The position numbers and the translations under genes are program-made. 64,000 nucleotides of DNA from positions 19,241,462-19,305,461 of the forward strand of contig NC_061818.1 in the NCBI RefSeq assembly GCF_021462225.1. The letters run 5' to 3'. Origin of the DNA: Girardinichthys multiradiatus. Its lineage: Eukaryota > Chordata > Actinopteri > Cyprinodontiformes > Goodeidae. Under the pieces are notes generated by a model. That model did no database searches. It saw only the letters and a list, made by a program, of their open reading frames with translations, and was not told the DNA's origin. This document shows positions 22,401 through 32,400 of the stretch, piece after piece. Numbering within the stretch: the stretch's first letter is position 1; each line of letters opens with the position of its first letter.

Positions 22401-24345
22401 AATACATGTAAATATCTACCAGCTGACCTGCATATGTGCTGCTTATAGTACATTAATTATCTAAACATTAGTCATGCTTCCATAAAGCCCAGCTGTTTTA
22501 TACTGTTGTAAAGCAATCTAAAGGGCAAACCTATTTTCTGCTCTGCACCTTCTTTACTGTTTCCTCTGACACCTGTCACCTTGGTGATGAAAAACTTTCC
22601 TAGGTTGTGTAATGCGAAACAAATCATGTTGAACATTGAATTTTCCTACAGAAAGAAAGAAATATTGGTCAAACAGTTTTCTGGACACGATGTATGAGTT
22701 CAGTACAAATGACAACCACACAGAGGGAAATTATTCTGCCTTATCTCAGCCTGAGTGGCAAGTGACATAAGCTGTTAGCAAGTATTAGAGTTTTGATTAT
22801 TAATCAGACAGCATGCTAACAGCCCTGATGAATTGCCTTCCCTCCTGAATAACCTCTATTCTGCTCTGTCTTTTAAACTTCATTTGAGTCACTGCATGTC
22901 TGTATAAGACAGTAAAACAAGAGAATGCAGGAGACATTTTTTCAGTTTTTTTTTTAGCAACCCATTAAACTCACTCTTTCCATGCTCTCGTTCCCAGTTT
23001 CCTGCGCTGTCACATTTTCCTTTCTCCTGCCTCCCCAGCTTACTGCCTCCTTATTCTTTCTAGCCTCTTCAGTTGTTTTTTTTTTTCTGTAACTGCAATT
23101 CTTACCCAGGGGAAATTCTGCTTTGCCAATGACATGAGCAGACTGGGTGCTGTAGATCGAGACATTAATGTTGCCTGAGTGTGAGACTGTTGAAAGGAGT
23201 TGCTACCCTCAAAGGTTTTCTTTTTTCTCAGCTTCAGTGTGAATATGCACAAAATAAAATGGCAACACATCCACAAACACGTACTATCTCTATGCTACTG
23301 TGAGGCTGCTGCCACTGCCAGCTTATTGAAGAACCTGTCAAGAAATATGTACATAGCGCCCCCTGCTGTCAAGTGGTTTGTTAGAGCATGAAATACACCT
23401 GCGCCTGAACTCAAATATTGAGCTCAGAATCTTATCGTTATTGCAGCTCATCATCCTCCAAAATTATGAATTTAAGCTTGTACATATCTGCACATATGTT
23501 ATGGTATGAATATGTTGCATTAAGAGTAACATATTCCTTAAATCCCATACAGCTTAATGCATTAAAAGCACTGCACTTTCTATTCCAGTAATTTACTGCA
23601 TAAACTGAAAAAAATACTTTCACAATAAGCAGTCATATGAGCTAATGTTTAGCTCTCTAAACACTAACAAACTTGCATTATTGGGAGTTGACTGACTTCT
23701 GACATCTGTGCACAGGTATGCCAGAACAATTAGACCAGATTCTACCATTCCTTTGTGTCTCCTGGTTTTACCTCAGAAAAAGTCTTTATGATGTCACCCT
23801 CCAAAGTTTCTGCTGGATTATGGTGTGAAGATTGAGCTGCCTTCTCCATAATGTTAAAAGGAAGGAAGATGTTGATCTCAAGAATGTTTCTGTTGGCAGA
23901 CCAATTGACAATGTTAAATAAGCCCCACACTAGTGTAAGATTCATTTCAACAGCATGATGCCTGAGCCACCATGCAGACCAACTGTCTGCAGCTCCTAAA
24001 CCCTAAAAGAGCAACAGATTTCATCAGTCCTTAACATATTGTGTGATTTATCTTTAGGCATGTCAATGTGCTTATTGACATTCAGCAGGTGCAGTTTTTT
24101 TCCACAATAAGACCTTGAGGGAGCCTTTCTGCCAGCAGCGTTTCTCGAAATAGGGGTTGTTGTTTCAGTACCTTCAGGTCACTGTAGAGCTTCTTTGATC
24201 ACCAAGCAGCTGACCAGTCTTAAGTCTTTTTGGCTATTCTTCAAACCATTGAGATTGTAGTATTCCATTCAAAGATTTTCCAATGGAATACTTTATAATG
24301 AACAAAAGTAAACTGATGTTGTTTATGACCTCAGAGATTGAACTT
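22400..24345. other. Intergenic, nothing clearly recognised
   Basis: No host gene. 23740-24300 has the texture of an old transposon but I cannot classify it. A CTCF-like motif is at 23356-23369. Confidence 0.4.
23356..23369 (-). promoter_or_regulatory. CTCF-like motif (one mismatch)
   Basis: gcgccccctgctgt; the reverse complement acagcagggggcgc fits the vertebrate CTCF core CCASYAGRKGGCRS except at the first base. A motif match alone does not show binding. Confidence 0.35.
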
Positions 24346-24349
24346 TATA

Positions 24350-25917
24350 CACTGCTCAAAAAAAATAAAGGGAACTCTCAAATAACACATCCTAGATCTG
24401 AATGAATGAAATATTCTCATTGAATACTTTCTGTACAAAGTTGAATGTGCTGACAACAAAATCACACAAAAATTATCAATGGAAATCAAATTTATTAACC
24501 AATGGAGGCCTAGATTTGGAGTCACACACAAAATGAAAGTGGAAAAACACACTACAGGCTGATCCAACTTTGATATAATGTCCTTAAAACAAGTCAAAAT
24601 GAGGCTCAGTATTGTGTGTGGCCTCCACGTGTCTGTATGACCTCCCTACAACACCTGGTCATGCTCCTGATGAGACGGTGGATGGTCTCCTGAGGGATCT
24701 CCTCCCAGACCTGGACTAAAGCATCCACCAACTCCTGGACAGTCTGTGGTGCAACGTGACGTTGGTGGATGGAGCGAGACATGATGTTCCAGATGTGCTC
24801 AATCGGATTCAGGTCTGGGGAACGGGCGGGCCAGTCCATAGCTTCAATGTCTTCATCTTACAGGAACTGCTGACACACTCCAGCCACATGAGGTCTAGCA
24901 TTGTCCTGCATTAGGAGGAACCCAGGGCCAACCGCACCAGCATATGGTCTCACAAGGAGTCTGAGGATCTCATCTCGGTACCTAATGGCAGTCAGGCTAC
25001 CTCTGGCAAGGACATGGAGGGCCGTGCGACCCTCCAAAGAAATGCCACCCCACACCATTACTGACCCACTGCCAAACCGGTCATGCTGAAGGATGTTGCA
25101 GGCAGCAGATCACTCTCCACGGTGTCTCCAGACTCTGTCACGTCTGTCACATGTCTCAGTGTGAACCTGCTTTCATCTGTGAAGAGCTCAGGGCGCAAAT
25201 TTGCCAATCCTGGTGTTCTCTGGCAAATGCCAAGCGTCCTGCACGGTGTTGGGCTGTGAGCACAACCCCCATTTGTGGACGTCGGGCCCTCATACCATCC
25301 TCATGGAGTCAGTTTCTCACCGTTTGTGCAGACACATGCACATTTGTGGCCTGCTGGAGGTCATTTTGCAGGGTTCTGGCAGTGCTCCTCCTGTTCCTCC
25401 TTGCACAAAGGCGGAGGTAGAGGTCCTGCTGCTGGGTTGTTGACCTCCTATGGCCTCCTCCACGTCTCCTGGTGTACTGGCCTGTCTCCTGGTAGCGCCT
25501 CCAGGCTCTGGACACTACGCTGACAGATGCAGCAAACCTCCTTGCCACAGCTCACATTGATGTGCCATCCTGGATGAGCTGCACTATCTGAGCCACTTGT
25601 GTGGGTTGTAGAGTCCGTCTCATGCTACCAGGAGTGTGAAAGCACCACCAACATTCAAAAGTGACCAAAACATCAGCCAGAAAGCAAAGGTACTGAGAAG
25701 TGGTCTGTGGTCCCCACCTGCAGAACCTCTCCTTTATTGAGTGTGTCTTGCTAATCGCCAAAGATTTCCCCCTGTTTTTTCCATTTACCCAACAGCTGTG
25801 AAACTGATTGTCAATCAGTGTTGCTTCCTAAGTGGACAGTTTGATTTCACAGAAGTTTGATTTACTTGGGAGTTATATTGTGTTGTTTAAGTGTTCCCTT
25901 TATTTTTTTGAGCAGTG
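24350..25917 (-). mobile_element. Second Tc1-like transposon, full length but dead
   Basis: Starts cactgctcaaaaaaaataaa and ends with the inverted complement (tttatttttttgagcagtg), flanked by TA at 24348-24349 and 25918-25919. The ends differ from those of the 18928 element, so this is a different Tc1 family. The transposase reads right to left. Fragments: [19 protein letters not shown] near 25560-25620, the helix-turn-helix part [20 protein letters not shown] at 25548 down, FTDES (first catalytic Asp) near 25175, GGISLEGRTALHV at 25050 down, QDNARPH (second Asp) near 24910 and SPDLNPIEHIW (Glu) near 24820-24790. In-frame stops lie near 25112 (TGA) and 24859 (TAA after QQFL), and there are frame changes near 25150 and 25550. 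Confidence 0.92.
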
Positions 25918-25919
25918 TA

Positions 25920-26835
25920 TTTTACTATTATTTTGAACATGCCTTTTTAAATAATGATTCAAGTACAGAGATTCAGCAGCATGTAACTCATGACTGTTGC
26001 TCTGCCACAGCTACTAGTAAATAACCTCTTCCGAAAACAGTAATAATTGCACCAGTTAGCAATATGTGACAGCAATTAATCAAAACTTATGAGGAAGACC
26101 AGATAGCTGAAAAGTGTGGAAAAGACTAGTCTAGCAGATTGAAAACCATGCAGTTAAGTAGAAAATCTTTCATTTGGCAATACCCTTGTTGCCTGCTTAG
26201 AAATTTAATCTTGCTGGCAATCATTTTGCTTGAGTTTTTTAGGCTAGTCTTAATTTCCAGTGTTTAACAATAATATTCACTCTCTAGATTTTATTTGGAG
26301 ATCTACTTTACATGATGCTAAAGGGTGTTTGTGTGTTAGAAGACCAAAGGTTAGCATCTTTGCTGCTAAATGAAACCCTAATTCAAAGCAAATAAACCTG
26401 TTCCTCTGAATTTCTTTAGTTGGAAGTAGAAAAACTCAGCAAGTGTGAGCAACAGGCTTACTGACAGCCAATGCTAATGCTAATCGAAGTACAAGGCTTG
26501 CATTTCTGAAAAACATGGTGCCACAACAAATAAGGCAATTCAGACTTGACAAGACATTGAAATTTGAGCACCAACACTGTGGAAGACTGATAATTGGGAC
26601 AATATAGCTCCGAAAAGATTTTGCGGTTCAGGTAAATGTTTGAAAAACATCTACAGATTGCTGACCAAGCAGGCCCCTCAATAAGAAACCGTATGCTGTG
26701 ATGGCGAACATTGCTGTCAACATTGAAAGATCTCTCCCAAGCCTGAAAAGACATGTGAAAATTATTTGAAAACCACACAGCTTTGAGGAGCAGAGATGGG
26801 CTCAAAAATCATGAGTGCTGGAAAAACATCTCATT
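25920..26835. other. Intergenic, nothing recognised
   Basis: A 115-codon minus-strand frame at 26458-26805 has no recognisable motif. Probably old repeat or unique intergenic DNA. Confidence 0.4.
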
Positions 26836-26841
26836 TGGGAC

Positions 26842-27015
26842 TCTTTCATAATCCCAAAAGAAAATGTTGTAGTAACTCCTATCTAAGGTTCTCCAAAGAT
26901 GGCGACAGCTGTGGGCAAAAAGGACTTCCTGTAGCAGTCTGTGTTGCAGCACATCTGAACCTCTGGCAGGAAACGCTCTATTGTGTTACAGTCTCATGAA
27001 GAGGATACTCAGAGC
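26842..27015 (-). mobile_element. 3' end of a non-LTR retrotransposon (family C), minus strand
   Basis: On the minus strand: ctgccagaggttcagatgtg, cagactgctacaggaagtcc, tttgcccacagctgtcgcc, then ttttcttttgggattatgaaag. Same block order as 21190-21405. Older and more diverged. Confidence 0.65.
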
Positions 27016-27802
27016 TGTCCCAATATAATCATTGTAAGAAGAACCCTTCTATGCAGAATCATCTCAAGATACTCTAGAACAGTCAGTCTTCTTTATCAGC
27101 TTTAAGTAACTGGATCCACTATCCCTCTGGTTGTGATAGTGGATGGAGCTTAAAATATTGCACCTTCAAATATGTTTTCTGCTTTCATGTGAAAAAAACG
27201 AGATGTATTTTCATTTAAACAGGAAGCTAAAAATCAATCTCTTAAATGTAGAAAAACATCACAAAAAAAACAAAAGACAAGATTTCACTTTTTAATTCAA
27301 TATGACATTTACATCGAAAGCAAGGCGAAGATTAAACAAATCTCAAATAATGAAAAGCTTCAGATCATAATTAAATCAGAATATTTTACATTTATGGGAC
27401 AAGAGCTTTAATTGGAGGAGAAAAGAAACACTCCCTGCCAAGGATCATACATTGTACATACGCTTTTAATTGGTTTTAAAAAAGAAGGTCAGGAAAAGAT
27501 GTAGACCCTGACAAATACAAACCACAAGCACTGTTTTTATTTTCACTAAATGCCAGGAAACATAGGATGTGTAAAAATTTATAACAAAACAAAACAAAAG
27601 CCCATTAAGAACGTTTCCTAAGTATTCATGGTGATATCTGGGTGCCTTCTATCCCAGTAAATCAGATGTATATCAGATGAACCACAACTGCATTTATCCA
27701 GCCAATAACAGAACAAAAACAATGTATTAATAACCCTCTCTTATTTAGATATAGACATTTTTTGGTTATTTATTAAATAACCCCTACACATTTGTGGTTC
27801 AC

Positions 27803-27887
27803 CTTGTTTATAGGCAGCGGAGTCAGGTTCAGGGTAAAGGTGGGCGTGCTCTTCAGCTTCTTCCTCCACAAGGTATTCCAGCTTCCC
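27803..27887 (-). other. Candidate downstream exon of luc7l3
   Basis: On the minus strand there is an acceptor (ttttgctctgcag) then 85 bp then a donor (CAAG/gtgaacc). The block is open in two of three frames; one gives an acidic peptide, GKLEYLVEEEAEEHAHLYPE followed by PDSAAYKQ. It could be a 3' UTR exon, an alternative coding exon or chance. If joined straight to exon 9 its frame would stop after about ten codons; after exon 10 it would be UTR. Confidence 0.4.
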
Positions 27888-28655
27888 CTGCAGAGCAAAA
27901 CGGCCACAATGTCCAACGTTAGCAAAGGTCCCAGCAACATGGGCTTATAGCAAAGATGGCCAGCTATGCAGGCAATAGTTTATCTGCTGGTCAAATGTAT
28001 TAATTTGTTCGTGGGGGGAAATGTAGATCATATTAACAGAGAATAAGGCAAAAAAAAAAACTTTTTTTATACTTTGGCATTAAAAGTTCCAGGTTTTGAA
28101 TGCATTTGACAATTTAATGTCATGTTTTTCTCATCTAACTTTGGTATATTTTACCTGCTTTACATCTACAAACTTTGCAATATTTTAAAACTAGTGACAA
28201 ACCAAAAAAATATTCCTTTCACCAGAGTGGAAATGTGCCTGACATGTAGCATAATTAGAGCCATAATAATAATACTGTGGACATGTCAGTGACAATTTCA
28301 GCCAATGGCAAAAGGATATCAAGGTTGTCTACATCTCAGAATTCCTTCAAATAACTCTTCTTCCCCCAACATGTTGCCAAATACAGAAGCAAAGCAGACA
28401 ATTAACAGTGGATACATGTTCTAAAGATGTAGCTACTTGTTTTTCAGACAGGCAACAGCATTCATAAATGGATGTGGGTAGAGAAAGGAGTACCTGGGGT
28501 GAGTACCTGCACAGTTTGACAGTCAGAGTATCCAAGATTTTTAATTTGCCCTTTTTCTCATGTGGTCTCGCTCACAACACCAACGCTGTGTGAGGTATAG
28601 AAGTCAGCTGCAATTCATCCGATAAACCCTACACCTCCAGTTAGTGTCATTAAGA

Positions 28656-28687
28656 CCCCCCCCAGGAGCTACAACCCCCCCCCCCCC
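28656..28687. repeat. Paired poly-C tracts
   Basis: Runs of 8 C (28656-28663) and 13 C (28675-28687) separated by 11 bases. On the transcribed minus strand they are G runs. Confidence 0.9.
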
Positions 28688-29401
28688 AAGGAAAAACACA
28701 GTGCATGGCATTATCAGGCACAGTAAGCTGGAGAATAAATCCATGGCATTTGATCTTCACGTTACAGCTTCAATATGAAAACGTTGTGTTTACACATGCG
28801 TTTGGGCAAGTTTCCCAGGATTACATGTTAACATGTAGAAACACAGCTACTTAACTTCCTCCCTGGATGAAAAAAACAGCAATTACTACGTTTTCCTGTT
28901 TAAAGTAAAAAATATAATTTCATAAAAAGTAAAAACATGTATATACAGCTAGAGAAAATTTGACTGGATAACTGTTTTCTGTTATTTCTTCCACAAAGTG
29001 AAATAAAACATCTATAAGGATCAAAAACTGATACAAAACGAGGGGTACCTCTGGGCATGTTTGCTCAGGGCTACACTGGCCTTTCCCTCTTGGCTTTGTG
29101 TGAATGTTTTCTACTTTCTTCTCATTCATCAGGCCTAGTCCTTCATCTTCAGTGCATACTTACGATGCACTAATCAAAAACAGGATAAAGATATTTGCAT
29201 ATAGTATATATGACAAAAATCATAGGCATTGAACTAAACATAAACAAGGTGGGAAACGGAAGGGGCGGAAAGGGAGGGGAAAGGGAGGTAGGAGGCTTGA
29301 AGGAAAGGGGAGAGAGTGTGAAAGGGTAGGTCGAGAGCCAGGGGGAGTGAAGAGGAGGATGCACTTACCTGAGCCTGATCTGAGGTCCTATCAGATCAGT
29401 T

Positions 29402-32400
29402 TTAATTGGACTGAGTGTCACCTTCAGATTGGAGGAGCTCTTGCTGGCCGTTAAGCAGAGGGGAGGAGGAGGCAACCTCGGTCTGCATGGGTTCCGGCTC
29501 CGACGAAGCTTTAATGGTGGCTGCATCACTTTCTTTCTTAGAGCTGCTCTTCTCCTCTGTCGCTGTATGGTCTGAAAAAACATTACAAATGTTTATGCAT
29601 TCATAAGCTTAACACTTTTTACAAGTGCAAATCAAAAAGCCTTTGGATATTATGTGATAGACCAATATAGCACATAATTATGAAGTAGAAGGAAAGTGAT
29701 AAATGGTCATTTTATTTTGTTTTACAGATTTAAACCAGAAACGTGTGGCATGCATCATTATATTCAGTTCCACATGTTACATCTATAAGCCCACTGGAGT
29801 ATATCGCAACCAGATTGGCACCTTTAGAGATTAAAATGTATGATCATTCTTATGTGCAAAACAGCTCCAGCTCAGTTAGACTGGATGGTGAACAGTCTTC
29901 CCACAAAGTCTCAATGAGGTTTAGGGCTGGACTTTGACTGGGCCATTCATTCTAACATGCAAATGTGCTTTGATCTAAACCATCCTAATGTACTGCTTGC
30001 TATATGTTTAGGGCCTTAACACTTTTGCAGTCTATAACAGGTTTTCTGTCGGAATCTACCTGTATTAAGCTACAAGTATGTTTCCATTAACAACCAGATC
30101 TCCACGTCCCGGCTGAAGAAAAACATCTCCACACCATGAAGCTGCCCCCACCGTGTTTAACAGTGGGAATTGCACCACTCATGTCCTTTTGCATGCTGGC
30201 CAAGTTACATTTTGGGTTTACTTGACCAGAGCAAAAGCTTCCATGTTTGAATCATTTTCCTTTCAATTCACAGATGTGAACCACTTTTGTTGCACTCACT
30301 TTCAATCCCAAAACGTTAAACTTGCATTTGTGGTTGTAACATGACAAAATGTCAAAGTTTGAAGAACATCCTAGACACTTATAAGAAGCTGAGGAAAACA
30401 AGTTCTTACCTTTGTCTTTTGATGACCGCTCTTTGTCTTTCTCCCTTCCTTTGTCTCTGTTTCTTTCTCTATCCCGGTCCCTGTCTTTTTCTCTGTCCTT
30501 GCTGCGGCTTCGGTGGCGGTGAGACTTGCGCTCTGAGCTGCGCGACCTCCTCCTGTCGCGGCTGCGGGAGCGACGTTTTCTGTCAGTGCGCTCACGACTG
30601 CGCCTCCTCTCTCTGTCGTGGCTCCTAGAGAAAGAAGAACAAAGTTGAAGAAAAAAATCTGATGCTTGTTTAAAGCAAGTTTCACTATAATTTTCTCACT
30701 GTGACCTAACAATAACTGCTCCTTCATGCTGCAAAAAATTATAGAGAAAAAAAGATTTTTTTATTTCAGAATTGCTGTAAATTCAAATTTTATTAATCTA
30801 GTTTGAAGTTGGCGATTGGGTAAAACGTCTGCAGTACTGTGCTAAAAACCTTTTTAGGATGTTAAATCACATATATACACTGAGTTGAAAAAATTGGAAG
30901 AGGCATCATTAAACCTGCCATACCTGCTGCGTTTACGTTCCCTATCCCGGTCTCGGCTCCTAGACCTCCGATGGTCACGGGATCTGCTCCGTTTCTTGTC
31001 TGAAGCTCGGCTGGAGTGGCGACTGTTGGAGTGGCTCCGCTTTGCTCTTCTCTCACGGTCCCGGTCCCGCTCCCTATTGCGCTCTCGGTCTCGCTCCCTC
31101 TCACGCTCCCGCTCTCTCTCGCGTTCTTTCTCCTTTTCCCGTTCCTTCTCCTTTTCCTCCTCCTCTTTGCGCTTCTTCTCCCTCTCCTCCCTCTCGCGCT
31201 CTCGCTCTTCTCTGTCCCGTTTGAGAGCAGGGCTTTCATCTGAAGGTTCCTCAGAGCGACGACGGAGTTTTTCCTGAGAAAGAATCCCCAATTGAGCAAA
31301 AGCCAACGTCAGACAGCGCTCATTAAATATCTTAGATGTGCAATTCTCAGAAACAAATGCAAAATAAACCATTCTGTTACCTTGAGCTCCTCTACAGTAG
31401 ATTTGATCTTGGCGTAGCCCATATGCTGTTTGCCCATTAAGTGGTCATCCACTCGGGATTGTGCATCACCCACAATGAGGAAGGCCCCACACACCTCACA
31501 CACCTCCATCTGTTTCTCCTGAGCTGCAAAGCTCTCAATAGTCTAAAGAAAACACCAGATTTGTTTCAGCTCATATCAAAACATACAACATAATAAGGAA
31601 CTGGTTTTCAAGCAGTCACCTTCATTTGTCTTAAGAAAGAATATTTCACATTTTTCCATTTTACATTGATGTATTTGAACACATAGGTTAACTCATTACT
31701 GCAAACAAGCAGTATTACACAAGCAGCACCTACTATCTTGAGAAGCGTCAGTAGGCCGATTAGCCGGTGTTAGCTGACTCACCGAGGGGGTGGAGCTGAG
31801 CATCTCCCTCTCCTCCTTCAGCTGCTCCACAAGCTTCATCATTCCCTGAGCTTCCTCGACACGTCCCTCTGACCCCAGTTCCTCAATCTAAGAATAAGGG
31901 CCATGTTGCAGTTTAGTGGCACAGAAAACAAGAATTCTTGGTCATCTATAAAAATTCTGTTTTAGACTTTAGGATTTCATCAAACAACGATTTATTTTAA
32001 TGCAAGTTCTTATGTAAATTACAACTGTGAAATAAAAAAGGAACACACAAAAAATATATACATTGCATTGTGCCGTTTTTACTAACTTTAGCAGACATTT
32101 ATGTAAAATATAACAGATGACGTGAACGTACAACAATACTAAGCTCTAAAACAACATTCTTTGGTGTGGAAGTAGTTACTGCAGGATAAAAACTCAAACA
32201 GCCATTGAGGGATTTTAAAATGAAAAAAGGAGCACAGAGTTGTCAGAAACTGAATTTTCTATGACATGGCGAAACGTCCACCATTTTCAGCGAGAACAAG
32301 ACTTTCAGCAGATAACAGGAAGGTCAAAACTGTTAAAAGCAAATGTGCTTCATTTTATCTTGTTTAAGGATTCACTCTACGCCAGTAATGAAACATTTTA

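Larger units (their letters stand above)
27020..29368 (-). other. Probable luc7l3 3' region (UTR and alternative terminal exons)
   Basis: AT-rich DNA downstream of the luc7l3 stop codon. A strong splice donor 32 nt past the stop (29369/29368) says the transcript continues into it after splicing. It includes one exon-like block at 27803-27887, a poly-C pair at 28656-28663 and 28675-28687, and a purine-rich stretch at 29240-29330. The true mRNA end was not determined. Confidence 0.4.

Noticed and set aside
24606..25761. Several separate short genes on the minus and plus strands
   Set aside because: The minus-strand ones are pieces of one broken Tc1 transposase between exact inverted repeats; the plus-strand ones are their shadows.
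30885..31277. 130-codon plus-strand frame rich in Ser-Arg-Leu, and other frames over the same place
   Set aside because: It is the opposite strand of luc7l3 exon 8, whose Arg/Glu/Asp repeats make the complement open too.
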